Shown one piece after another: positions 38,392-46,772 of a stretch of 64,000 nucleotides of DNA. The position numbers and the translations under genes are program-made. Within the stretch, counting starts at the first letter, position 1. Each line of letters opens with the position of its first letter. A model generated the notes under the pieces. That model had not been told where the DNA came from. It saw nothing but the letters and a program-made list of their open reading frames with translations, and did not search any database. Location: assembly GCF_001424425.1 (NCBI RefSeq), contig NZ_LMPT01000019.1, forward strand, positions 1,259,206 through 1,323,205, written 5' to 3'. This DNA comes from Acidovorax sp. Leaf191. GTDB taxonomy: Bacteria; Pseudomonadota; Gammaproteobacteria; Burkholderiales; Burkholderiaceae_C.

Positions 38392-39681
38392 ATGACATTG
38401 CCTCACACACCACCCACCGATTCGCCTGCCGCACCCGGCGCGCTGCAACTGCACGATGCCCGCCCGTTCTTCGACAAGGCCCTGGCCTACGGTGTAGCGC
38501 ACGGCATCATCGGCGCGGACCGGCTCGCAGCCATCCACACCGATGCCCCCAAAGGCATGGTGCAGATCGCGCGCTACTTCGGCAGCGAGTTCCTGCGGCC
38601 CGAGCTGGAAAAAGCGCGGGACCGCATGGTCAACCTCGTGAGCCTGTACCTGCTGGACACCACCGGGGGCGATCTGCACGAGGCGGCCGTCTCGTTGCGT
38701 GACAACTCCTTCCTGTCGCGCTCCAAGGGTGGCTCCGACATGCTCAAGCGCCTGATCGCCATGCCCGAGAGCAGCAACTTCGGCATGGCGGGCTATGCCG
38801 ATGCGGAGACTCCGCTGCTGGCCGTGTGGTCGCTGCGCAGCCATGCCGACTACCGCGCCGAGCTCGCGCGCCGCACGCAGACCGCGGCCGCCATCGGCGC
38901 AGCCCGGTGGCTGGCGCAGCAGTACGACCTGGACGAAGACGAGCTGGAAGCCGCTGGCGCCGATGCCGAAGCGGTCATCCGCACCGGCCTGCTCATGCAG
39001 GCGCTCGCCCCCCGGGCGATGGAGCTGGGCGAATGGCCCAATGCCGTCGGGTTCGACAAACTCGTCACCGCCTTGCGCAAGAAGAAGGTGACGGCCCCGG
39101 CCACGCTTCGTGTGCCGGCGGGCCTGCCCGCGGACTTGCGGGGCGCTGTCGAGGCGCAATGCGCCGCCGTGCTGGCCGACCTGCCCAGGCTGCTGGACAC
39201 CGCCGCGCCCCTGCGCAACCTGCTGCGCCCTACAGGCACCTTCCGTGCGCGGTACTTTTTGCTGGACGACCCCCTGGCCGAGGTGGACGACTACCACCGC
39301 AGCCTGGACGAACTCGATGCCGACGAAGAGCCTCCGCAGCCTGCCAGCAAGACCTGGGCGAAAACGGTGCAGGGTAACGACGACGAGCACTCGCTGCTGA
39401 CGCTGTTCCTGTGCCTGGCGGCCGGGGTGCCCAAGAAGACCCTGCTGACCGAGAAGACCGCCGCCAGCCTGCTGCGCAAGGTCCGCAAGTCCGGCTGGCA
39501 GCCCGCACTGGCCACCGACTTCATTCAGGGCCACGCCAGCGGCGTGCACCAGCAGGACTACGCCACGCTGTGGGCCGGCTTCGTGCAGGATGCAGAGAAG
39601 ACCTTGCTGAGCGACATGGACTACCAGATGCACGACGCGCTGGCGCTGCTGCGCCGCGAGTGCAACGTCGTGGGCGACTGA
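38392..39681 (+). CDS. Unrecognised 429-aa protein, last gene of the J-domain run
   Basis: 429 aa, ATG without a strong ribosome-binding site. Mostly helical, no signal peptide or membrane span. Recognisable stretches but no known motif: KALAYGVAHGIIGADRLAAI, GMVQIARYFGSEFLRPELEK, LRDNSFLSRSKGGSDMLKRL, and a C-terminal DEHSLLTLFLCLAAGVPKKT. An acidic interruption (LDELDADEEPPQPASK) splits it into two parts. The composition and codon use are like the neighbours, so it is resident rather than recently acquired. Function unknown; context only links it to the chaperone co-factor upstream. Confidence 0.7.
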   Translation: MTLPHTPPTDSPAAPGALQLHDARPFFDKALAYGVAHGIIGADRLAAIHTDAPKGMVQIARYFGSEFLRPELEKARDRMVNLVSLYLLDTTGGDLHEAAVSLRDNSFLSRSKGGSDMLKRLIAMPESSNFGMAGYADAETPLLAVWSLRSHADYRAELARRTQTAAAIGAARWLAQQYDLDEDELEAAGADAEAVIRTGLLMQALAPRAMELGEWPNAVGFDKLVTALRKKKVTAPATLRVPAGLPADLRGAVEAQCAAVLADLPRLLDTAAPLRNLLRPTGTFRARYFLLDDPLAEVDDYHRSLDELDADEEPPQPASKTWAKTVQGNDDEHSLLTLFLCLAAGVPKKTLLTEKTAASLLRKVRKSGWQPALATDFIQGHASGVHQQDYATLWAGFVQDAEKTLLSDMDYQMHDALALLRRECNVVGD

Positions 39682-40049
39682 AGCCGCTGACGACACCGAC
39701 GAGACTGACGTCGTAGCGCCCGGGCGCTGCGCCGGGTCGCCACGGCCGCTCTGGGCCGCCATGCATCGGTGCCGCGCCACGGACCGCAGCTTGGCCCGCA
39801 CGCACAGAGCTTTCGGAGCGATGATGAATATGCCGTCGGAGTTCAGGCCACCATCCGGTGCGTCCCAGTGCCGGTCGCGTGCGCTGGTATCGAGTTAGAG
39901 CCACCTGCAGCAGCCCGGTGCGGCCTTGCTCAGACATCAAACCGCACCGCGTCAATGGCATCGCACCGGCTGCGCCGCACACAGGGGCGAGCGACTTGCT
40001 TCACTGTCATCCGCATGAGGTCATGCTCGGTTAACATGAGGCCGCTTTC
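39682..40049. other. Intergenic region, no gene seen
   Basis: 368 bp before the diguanylate cyclase gene. GC-rich at first, with a short palindrome GGTTAAC near 40030. No hairpin with a T-run, RNA signature or promoter pair could be picked out with confidence. The promoter of the cyclase gene must lie here. Confidence 0.5.
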
Positions 40050-41342
40050 ATGCCCTGCAGCGTGCGCTCTTGGATGATCGATCTGTCTGAGACGCCGAGC
40101 CTGCAGGGTAGACCAAGCCCGTGCCCGCGGCCCACCAGCCCCAGTTTTCTGCCCAGCTTCTTCGCGTACGTGCACAGTCCCACCCTCGTCATTCTGGCGG
40201 CCCTGCTGGCTGCGCTGGTTACCTCCGTGCTCTACGCCGTGTGGTACTTCCACCGGAACATTCCTGGCCTGCGCCTGTGGGTGCTGTCCTTTCTGGGGGC
40301 GACGGTGTTCAGCACCACACTGCTGCTGCGCACCTTCATGCCCGAGGTGGTGTCGGTGCTGCTGGCGCAGGCCTCCATCGCCCTGGCCTCGTACACCTGC
40401 CTGATGGGCAGCCGTGCCTATGTCGGCCGCAGTCCCCTGGGGCATGGCGCCGCCGCGGTCGGCATGGTGCTGCTGCTGGCGCTGTCGGCGTATTTCACGG
40501 TGGTGCACCCGCATCCGGGCGCGCGGTTTGCGCTGGCGGGTCTTTTCTCGGGGCCCTGCTTTTTGCTCACGGCGCGCACGCTCGCGCGCGGCGGCTTTCG
40601 CAATGTACCGGTGCGCTACCTGGTGGGGACGGCGATTGGCGCGCACGGGCTGTTCGTGCTGGTGCGGCCCGCGCTGTTCAAGCTGTCGTCGCCGCTCACG
40701 GGCTTTCAGTGGAACGACGAGCTGCTCGAGCTGCTGTCCCAGTTCGTGGTGCTGGAGGCCACGCTGGCGCTGGTGCTGATCGGCTTCGGCGTGCTGATGC
40801 TCACGCACGAGTTCACCACGCGCGAGTTGCGCCACTTGGCCGAGGTCGACCCGCTGACCAGCGTGTTCAACCGCCGCGCGTTCCTCACGCTGCTGGACAA
40901 GGCGATCAGCAACGCGCAGCGCACGCAATCGGCGCTGCCCGTGCTGGTGATGGACCTGGACCATTTCAAGCGCATCAACGACACCTGGGGCCACCACTGC
41001 GGCGACGATGTGCTGCGGCACTTCGTGCAGCTGGCGGGCCGCTGCCTGCGCAAGGAAGACGTGATGGGGCGGCTGGGCGGGGAGGAGTTTGCGATCTTTT
41101 TGCCCAATGCGGATGGGCTGGGCGCGGCGGCGGTGGCCGAGCGCTTGCGCTCCACGGTCGAGTCCCAACTGGTGGAGAGCCTGGGGCCACAGGGCCGCAA
41201 CGGCCCGCCGCTCACGGTGAGCGTCGGCGTGGCGCTGTTTGCCGAACCCGACACGGGCGAGGCCGTGCTGCAACGGGCCGACGAGGCCATGTACCTGGCC
41301 AAGCAGCGCGGCCGCAACCGCGTGGAGGTGCTGCAGCGGTAA
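40050..41342 (+). CDS. Membrane-bound diguanylate cyclase (GGDEF)
   Basis: 430 aa. Six to seven hydrophobic segments between residues about 45 and 250 (LVILAALLAALVTSVLYAVW onward) form an N-terminal sensor-like membrane part. The GGDEF domain follows (residues about 265-430): DPLTSVFNRRAF, MDLDHFKRINDTWGHHCGDD, the active-site GGEEF, and ADEAMYLAKQRGRNRVE. An RKED sequence five residues before GGEEF fits the inhibitory RxxD site. It makes cyclic di-GMP from two GTP. In-frame ATG at 40074 is an alternative start. The signal sensed by the membrane part is unknown. Confidence 0.92.
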   Translation: MPCSVRSWMIDLSETPSLQGRPSPCPRPTSPSFLPSFFAYVHSPTLVILAALLAALVTSVLYAVWYFHRNIPGLRLWVLSFLGATVFSTTLLLRTFMPEVVSVLLAQASIALASYTCLMGSRAYVGRSPLGHGAAAVGMVLLLALSAYFTVVHPHPGARFALAGLFSGPCFLLTARTLARGGFRNVPVRYLVGTAIGAHGLFVLVRPALFKLSSPLTGFQWNDELLELLSQFVVLEATLALVLIGFGVLMLTHEFTTRELRHLAEVDPLTSVFNRRAFLTLLDKAISNAQRTQSALPVLVMDLDHFKRINDTWGHHCGDDVLRHFVQLAGRCLRKEDVMGRLGGEEFAIFLPNADGLGAAAVAERLRSTVESQLVESLGPQGRNGPPLTVSVGVALFAEPDTGEAVLQRADEAMYLAKQRGRNRVEVLQR

Positions 41343-41562
41343 AGGCGGCGAAGGGCGCGCGGGTGCATGGCTGCATGGCTGCACGCCCATCAGGCTGACC
41401 CGATCGATAGCGCATGCGCGGGTTGCCGGGCCGGGCGTGCTGCCGCGCTCGAATGCGGCTTGTGTCGCCTGCCCGACCTTGGCCGGCAGCTGGTGGGTGG
41501 CTGCCGGGCGGGGCGCGGTCGCACAATGGCAACCCCTTCCCCCACCTTCGTAAGAACCCCCG

Positions 41563-42210
41563 ATGAGCGAGCAGACCGGCATGGCAGGCACAACACGTGG
41601 CGGTGCGGCTGCACCACGATCAGGCAGGGGAATCCGGGCCCCGTCGCACACGCGCCGACGCGTGCTGGCGCTGGGCTCTGGCGTGGCTGCAGTGGGAGTG
41701 GCTGCGGGCGCCGGATACCTGCTCTACCAGCCCAGCCATGACCGGCAACTGGTCTACGCCCGCGTCAGCGACGCCATGAAGGAAGTGGACCGCCTGCACG
41801 CCGCGTCCGCCCAGCCAATCGCGCCCGCCACGGCGTGGAGCTGGTCGCAGACGCTGGAGCACTGCGCGCAGAGCATCGAGTTTTCGTTGGCGGGCTTTCC
41901 CGAGCCGAAGTCGGCGGTGTTCCAGCACACGGCCGGGGCCGCGGCGTTCGGCCTCTTTGCCTGGCGCGGCCGCATGAGCCATAACCTGGCGGAGCCCATT
42001 CCGGGTGCGCCGGCGCTGACTGCGCCCACAGCGGATGCATCAGCCGCCATGGCCCGACTGAAAGCCGCCGTGACAGCGTTTGAACTGCACCCAGGGCCGC
42101 TGCATCCGCACTTTGCCTATGGCATGCTCAGCCGCTCGCAGTACGAGCATGCCCATGCCATGCATCTGGCCAACCACCTGTCTGCGTTTGACGCGCGCAT
42201 TGCTCGTTGA
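41563..42210 (+). CDS. DUF1569 (DinB-like) protein with N-terminal anchor
   Basis: 215 aa. A basic N-terminus with twin arginine (HTRRRVLALGSGVAAVGVAA) and a hydrophobic segment suggest membrane anchoring or Tat export. The rest has the DUF1569 pattern: TAWSWSQTLEHCAQSIEFSL, GRMSHNLAEPIPGAPALT, HPHFAYGMLSRSQYEHAH, HLANHLSAF. The His residues could bind metal as in the DinB fold. Function unknown. After the stop a weak hairpin CTGACC/GGTCAG (42215-42234) may act as terminator. Confidence 0.8.
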   Translation: MSEQTGMAGTTRGGAAAPRSGRGIRAPSHTRRRVLALGSGVAAVGVAAGAGYLLYQPSHDRQLVYARVSDAMKEVDRLHAASAQPIAPATAWSWSQTLEHCAQSIEFSLAGFPEPKSAVFQHTAGAAAFGLFAWRGRMSHNLAEPIPGAPALTAPTADASAAMARLKAAVTAFELHPGPLHPHFAYGMLSRSQYEHAHAMHLANHLSAFDARIAR

Positions 42211-42394
42211 CCGACTGACCCGCTTGGCGGTCAGGTTTGATGGATGAAGCAACCTGGGATGTGCACCAAGACCTGGGTGGAGCGGGCAGGCTGCAGCCCT
42301 TTTTGGCCATGGGTCATGTGAGGAAGGTATCACCGGCCCCGCCGATCGGTGCTCGATGGCGAGTTGCGGACCATCGTTTTTGATGAGTCTGTCA

Positions 42395-43795
42395 TTACCG
42401 GTCAAAATATTTCGCGGGCAATGCAAGTGCGGTATTCGGAATCTCAATAAGCTGCGTATCGAGCCACGCTTGAGGTGCCGGATTGGATGGATTTTTTGCG
42501 TAGGCTCCCACATAAGGCGCCATTCGCGTGGTTTGGTAGACAGTGGGCGTCCATTCAGCCGGTGCCAGAAACAACGTGGTGCCTCTTTTTTCACTGTATG
42601 GACATGCACCGTACGTAGATATGTTCCACAACGTCTGCGTGTAGGTTTCATAGTCCGCAGTGTGACGCTTTGAGCCGATCGAGTACGGCCAGCCTTCAAG
42701 TTGGAAAAAGCTGTTGTAATCCCCGGGGCGCGCCAGCGGATTGTTGACCGTACGACCCGTGAGGAACGAGAGAATAAGACCGCAGCCCGGTGGAGAAAAA
42801 TCGCTGGATATATCCAGGTAGTACGTTCCCGTCACGTTGAGTAAACCCGTATAGTGTGAATTGCCAATGTCGTGCTTTTTTGTCAAAGCGCTGGACTTCA
42901 GCATCTCATCCATGGGCATGACACTACCGGTCGACGATGGCAGATCATCTTTTGCGCAGATTGTGACGAAGTGGCCGCCGCCCAGTAAAAGTGTCAAAAA
43001 ACATGTGACGGTATCTGAATTCCAGAAATTTCCAGCATCGATGAATGGCATCGGCATATAGCCGCTGAGCAAGTAGGAAATGGGCTCGGAATTTTCGACT
43101 GGCGCCATCGTGGGAAGCCAGAGGGTGAGTGGTCCGCTTGAGCTTGCGGTCACAATATAGTGTTTAAGAAAATCGAGAAGAGCGATGTCGTCGCTGTTGC
43201 AGATGCCGGTCTCCGTGCCTTGCCATTGATCCAGAAACACTGCTGCAGCCCCAGCCAGCTGTCCGCCTGTGAAGTCTGCGGGCATGACGTAGCCGCTCTT
43301 GCAAGGCTCACTCGGTGTTGCTGAAATCTGAGATGCAGATCGAATGTTGGGCCCGAACATGCTGTTGGAGAAGTCTTGGCCATTTTCAAATGGCGGATTT
43401 GCCAAAATACCCAGCGGTACTACGTAGCCGCCATCTGGACCAGAAGGTACGCTGTGATAGAGGTTCAGCTGCGGTGCAATGGATGTGCCTTGGTAGACAG
43501 GCGCGTTGAATTCGCCGATCACTCCGACTGGCAAGCTGATGACAATACTCGCAGGTCCCCCTTCAGGATTTACGGTGTAATTTATGATCAATAGATAATC
43601 TTCTGCGACGAGCTGAAAGTTGCCGGCGCAGCCAGTCATTCCATTCGCGCTTATGTTTATCGCCCCATTAGGTGCTACCGACGGGGCGGATGGAGTGGGG
43701 GATGATCCAATGGTAGATGTCGGATTGTCAAATGTGAGCGAGACCGACAATCGATTGACGATCAATAAGTTGATGCTCGTTTCCACAGAAGGCAT
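42395..43795 (-). CDS. Large beta-rich protein of unknown function, AT-richer island gene
   Basis: 466 aa from ATG 43795 (PSVETSINLLIVNRLSVSLT); ATG 43801 would add two residues. A GGAA site fits the chosen start. No signal peptide. The N-terminal 120 residues look like a beta-sandwich (LTFDNPTSTIG, GCAGNFQLVAEDYLLIINYT, EGGPASIVISLPVGVIGEFN), broadly like the layout of aegerolysin-type folds but without a firm match. The middle has VFLDQWQGTETGICNSDD and the end VGAYAKNPSNPAPQAWLDT. Ten or so cysteines are scattered. Codon use is clearly less GC-biased than the flanks. Lies 48 bp downstream of the 99-aa gene in the same direction. Confidence 0.7.
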   Translation of the reverse strand: MPSVETSINLLIVNRLSVSLTFDNPTSTIGSSPTPSAPSVAPNGAINISANGMTGCAGNFQLVAEDYLLIINYTVNPEGGPASIVISLPVGVIGEFNAPVYQGTSIAPQLNLYHSVPSGPDGGYVVPLGILANPPFENGQDFSNSMFGPNIRSASQISATPSEPCKSGYVMPADFTGGQLAGAAAVFLDQWQGTETGICNSDDIALLDFLKHYIVTASSSGPLTLWLPTMAPVENSEPISYLLSGYMPMPFIDAGNFWNSDTVTCFLTLLLGGGHFVTICAKDDLPSSTGSVMPMDEMLKSSALTKKHDIGNSHYTGLLNVTGTYYLDISSDFSPPGCGLILSFLTGRTVNNPLARPGDYNSFFQLEGWPYSIGSKRHTADYETYTQTLWNISTYGACPYSEKRGTTLFLAPAEWTPTVYQTTRMAPYVGAYAKNPSNPAPQAWLDTQLIEIPNTALALPAKYFDR

Positions 43796-43843
43796 GTGCA
43801 TTTCCGAGTTGATTGAATTCCCCCACCCGTCCGCAAATTAACT

Positions 43844-44143
43844 CTATGCTTGATTCAGCGTAACGCTAAAGTTGGAAGTTGCGTTCCGAGGATTGGCTAT
43901 ATAGTAATTTTTCCCCGTGGTGAGCTTTCCGCCGGGGACAACGGTTCCATTTGTCGCGTCTTTGACAGGCGTTGGGTCTTCCTTGAGCGAAATGTCTTGT
44001 TTGATATCAAACACGATGCCAGAGGGCAATGACAAGGTAATGGATCCACCGTCATCGCTGATGAGCGTAAAGTTCGGTCCGGACCGATGGGATTGGCCGG
44101 ATTCGGGTTTTGGCAGCGAGGTTCCTGCGGCAATGACAGTCAT
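43844..44143 (-). CDS. Small beta-rich protein of unknown function
   Basis: 99 aa, ATG preceded by GAAGGAAT. N-terminus MTVIAAGTSLPKPESGQSHR, no signal peptide, then alternating hydrophobic pattern (FTLISDDGGSITLSLPSGIV, FDIKQDISLKEDPTPVKDAT) and a conserved-looking end NYYIANPRNATSNFSVTLNQ. It has no cysteine. It resembles single beta-sandwich subunits but I cannot name a family. Its gene is the upstream partner of the 466-aa gene, and a hairpin with a T-run sits just upstream in the leader. Confidence 0.65.
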   Translation of the reverse strand: MTVIAAGTSLPKPESGQSHRSGPNFTLISDDGGSITLSLPSGIVFDIKQDISLKEDPTPVKDATNGTVVPGGKLTTGKNYYIANPRNATSNFSVTLNQA

Positions 44144-44170
44144 TTTGAATTCCTTCGATTTGTGAAATTT

Positions 44171-44208
44171 AACAATAAAAATCGGCAGCTTGTTTTACAG
44201 TTGCCGAT
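44171..44208 (-). terminator. Rho-independent terminator or attenuator on the minus strand
   Basis: ATCGGCAGCT (44181-44190) pairs with AGTTGCCGAT (44199-44208), ten base pairs including one G-U, with an 8-nt loop. On the minus strand the stem is followed by TTTTATTGTT. It can end the transcript of the upstream 128-aa gene. As it lies 28-65 bp before the start of the 99-aa gene, it may also work as a leader attenuator. Confidence 0.65.
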
Positions 44209-44392
44209 CGCTTCAATTGAGCATTGCTCAGTGCGTAGCTTGAATTCATCGCCCATTTGCGAAACAGGCCATTACATTCATAAAATCCGAGGAGGTATTT
44301 GATTGATAGAATGCTCGGTATTCAATGTAATAAATATGAATTTTTGATGGGCAAATTGGTTTTATTTCTTCAGGCCTATCAAATTTTATAGA

Positions 44393-44779
44393 TCAGCAAG
44401 CGCCGAAGAGGGTGACGTTGGCGATGACGCTACCGTTCAGGTAGATCGTGGCCTTCAGGCCGGTGGGAATGAAGCTGCCGCAGGTTTGGGCGCACACCTT
44501 GATCTGACCGCCCACTGGAATATGCACTGGGGAGGTCACGCAGTAATTGCCATAGATCGGAATGGTGAAGCAGATCTTGTTGGTGGACGCGTTGTAACTT
44601 GCGCCAACGCAGACGGAAAGCTTCAGCGCATGGACGCCTTCCAGCTGCGCAGCTACGCCAGCATTGGCCTGCAAGGCCTGTGCGTGGCTGTTGCCTTCGG
44701 CGAAACCGGCTTCCGCAAAGTTGGGCACTTGGGCAGAGTTGTCATTGGCATTGTTTTGGTTGCAATTGCAGTCAGACAT
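44393..44779 (-). CDS. Cys/Asn-rich small protein of unknown function
   Basis: 128 aa from MSDCNCNQNNANDNSAQVPN, with AAGGAAAA upstream. A longer AT-rich N-terminal extension (to 44920) is in frame, but its start has no ribosome-binding site and the extension is Lys/Ile-rich. The N-terminus is Cys/Asn-rich; the C-terminal 70 residues are beta-like (LKLSVCVGASYNASTNKICF, NYCVTSPVHIPVGGQIKVC, LKATIYLNGSVIANVTLFGA), with six cysteines there. No signal peptide. Not recognised. Its own terminator follows, and it is divergent from the regulator at 45071. Confidence 0.65.
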   Translation of the reverse strand: MSDCNCNQNNANDNSAQVPNFAEAGFAEGNSHAQALQANAGVAAQLEGVHALKLSVCVGASYNASTNKICFTIPIYGNYCVTSPVHIPVGGQIKVCAQTCGSFIPTGLKATIYLNGSVIANVTLFGAC

Positions 44780-45070
44780 GGCTTTTCCTTGGAAATGGGA
44801 TTTTCTGAAATTAATGCCGGCGTCGGAAGTGACTTGGTCCGGCATTTTCTCATGATGCTTTTGATTAATTTTAAATATCGATTTGATAATATTTAAAATG
44901 TTTTCTTTTTTGCGCTTCATGAGTGAAGGAATTCTCTGTCGTGCGTGGCCATATTGGCCTTAAGGCAAGCTGGCAAAAACTTAATAGTCCTTAAAAAATT
45001 CTTGATGTAGAGTCCGCCGGGCCACCTGAGGGGTGCATTGCACAGGTGATGAGAAACAGAGGCCAAGACC

Positions 45071-46600
45071 ATGGAATTCACGTTTTCCCACTTCACGCTG
45101 AGGGTTCACGAGCGACAGTTGCTTTCCTACGGGAAGCCCGTCTTGCTGGGAGCGCGCGCTTTCGATGTGCTGTGCGCCCTGGTGCACAAGGCCGGCGGAC
45201 TGGTGACCAAATCGGAGTTGTTCAGCCTGGTATGGCCGGGCGTGGTGGTGGAGGAAAACAACCTGCAGGTGCACGTGTCCTCACTGCGCAAGCTGCTGGG
45301 CTCCGAGGTGATCGTGACGATCCCCGGGCAGGGTTACAGGTTCGTGGCGCACGTTGCGCCGGTGGTGGTGGACGGCAGCGCCTCGGAGCTTCTGCCGTCC
45401 GTGGTGTCCAGTGCGTCCCGTTCGGTGGCAGTGCTTCCTTTCGGCGTCGCCGCGGGAATGTCCGACGACGGGTATCTGGCCGATGGAATGGCCGAGGACA
45501 TCATCAACCGGCTCTCCCGGTCGCGATGGTTGTACGTGATAGCCCGCAACTCGTCGGTGAGCTACCGGCACCCACTGCCTGCGAGCGGCACCATCAGCCG
45601 CGAGCTGGGGGTCCGGTATCTCGTCTCCGGTTTTATCCGTTGGACCGGCAAACGCCTGCGGATCACCGCAGAGCTCATCGATGGACCGCGCAATGAAACC
45701 ATCTGGGCGCAGAGCTTCGACAGGCCGGCGGACGACCTCTTTCAGGTGCAGGACGAAATATCGGCCGCCATCGTGAGCGCCATCGAGCCCGCCTACCTGC
45801 GGCGCGAAGAGTGGGCCAGCAGCCAGTCCACACCCCGTGACCGCGAGCATTGGGAGCTGTTGATGCGTGCACGCTGGCATTTCTGGCGCACCACGCGGGA
45901 ACACATGGACAAGGCAGAGCACTTTGCGAAAAAGGCGCTGCAGGCCAAACCCGACGATCCGCCGACCCTGGCCATGCTCGCTTTCATCTTGATGTCGCGG
46001 GTATGGGCAGGCTGGTCGGAGTCTCCCCGCATGGACATAGCCGAGGCCAACCGGCACGCCCTGCTGGCCGTCAGCCACGACGACAACGACGCCTTCGCGC
46101 ATTTCACGCTGGGCACGGTGCTGTCGTTCTCGCGCAATTTTCCGCAGGCGATCTCCGAGCAGGAACATGCGCTGTCCATCTACCCGCAACTGGCCGCTGC
46201 TGCCGGCGAACTGGGGCGCCTGCTGGCGTTTTGTGGACGCACCCAGGAGGCTGCAAGCTACGTGCTGCAGGCCTGCGAGGCCAGTCCGCTCGATCCGCAC
46301 CTGAGCCTGTGGCTGCGCACGCGAGCCCTGGCAAGCTTCATCGAGCGCGACCATGAGGCCGCGTTGAAGTTTGCCTTGCAGGCGCTGTCCAAGCGGCCGG
46401 ACTGGTTCTTCAACCACTACCTCCTGGCGGCATGCCAGGTAGCCGCCGGCCATGTCGAAGATGGCCAGCAAACCCTGCGGCAGGCCCAGAAATTCGGGCC
46501 TTACACCATGCAGGCCTTGAAGGCCGGACACCCCTTCGCAGCCGAGGCGCATCTCAACGAGTACACGCACTGCCTTCGCCAGGCGGGCTGGAGCGAGTGA
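45071..46600 (+). CDS. CadC-like winged-helix regulator with TPR-containing C-terminus
   Basis: 509 aa. Residues 1-95 are an OmpR/PhoB-type DNA-binding domain (ARAFDVLCALVHKAGGLVTK, VVEENNLQVHVSSLRKLLGS, TIPGQGYRFVAHV). Residues about 115-235 match the FlgO/TolB-N-like domain found in such regulators (SVAVLPFGVAAGMSDDGYLA, LYVIARNSSVSYR, LGVRYLVSGFIRWTGKRLRI, DDLFQVQDEISAAIV). The rest, about 260-500, holds TPR-like repeats (HFAKKALQAKPDDP; EQEHALSIYPQL). No transmembrane helix is evident, unlike CadC. It is divergent from the three unknown genes and 172 bp from the oxidoreductase gene, so it likely controls one or both. Confidence 0.88.
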   Translation: MEFTFSHFTLRVHERQLLSYGKPVLLGARAFDVLCALVHKAGGLVTKSELFSLVWPGVVVEENNLQVHVSSLRKLLGSEVIVTIPGQGYRFVAHVAPVVVDGSASELLPSVVSSASRSVAVLPFGVAAGMSDDGYLADGMAEDIINRLSRSRWLYVIARNSSVSYRHPLPASGTISRELGVRYLVSGFIRWTGKRLRITAELIDGPRNETIWAQSFDRPADDLFQVQDEISAAIVSAIEPAYLRREEWASSQSTPRDREHWELLMRARWHFWRTTREHMDKAEHFAKKALQAKPDDPPTLAMLAFILMSRVWAGWSESPRMDIAEANRHALLAVSHDDNDAFAHFTLGTVLSFSRNFPQAISEQEHALSIYPQLAAAAGELGRLLAFCGRTQEAASYVLQACEASPLDPHLSLWLRTRALASFIERDHEAALKFALQALSKRPDWFFNHYLLAACQVAAGHVEDGQQTLRQAQKFGPYTMQALKAGHPFAAEAHLNEYTHCLRQAGWSE

Positions 46601-46638
46601 CCCCGCACAGCCACGCGTCCATGGGCTTGGCCGTCGGA

Positions 46639-46687
46639 CGTCATGCGTCATGCGTTATGCGTCATCGGTCATGCGTCATCCGTTATT
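46639..46687 (+). repeat. Seven tandem CGTCATG-type heptamers
   Basis: In exact 7-bp register: CGTCATG, CGTCATG, CGTTATG, CGTCATC, GGTCATG, CGTCATC, CGTTATT. The array lies between the regulator stop (46600) and the oxidoreductase start (46773). A second 7-bp-period tract, TTAGTTT-TTAGTTT-TTAGTCA, follows at 46704-46724, then CATT repeats to about 46733. Confidence 0.85.
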
Positions 46688-46703
46688 CGCAAGTTGCCAG
46701 TCC

Positions 46704-46724
46704 TTAGTTTTTAGTTTTTAGTCA
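46704..46724 (+). repeat. Three tandem TTAGTTT-type heptamers
   Basis: TTAGTTT (46704-46710), TTAGTTT (46711-46717), TTAGTCA (46718-46724). It directly precedes CATTCATTCATCC and lies 49-69 bp upstream of the oxidoreductase start codon, in promoter distance, so changes in copy number could alter promoter spacing. Confidence 0.8.
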
Positions 46725-46772
46725 TTCATTCATCCACAACAAGCCGCCTGAAATTCACTGGAGAGGGAAACC

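Noticed and set aside
39930..41651. 573-aa open frame antisense to the GGDEF gene
   Set aside because: Composition is shadow-like and the GGDEF protein on the other strand has all its motifs.
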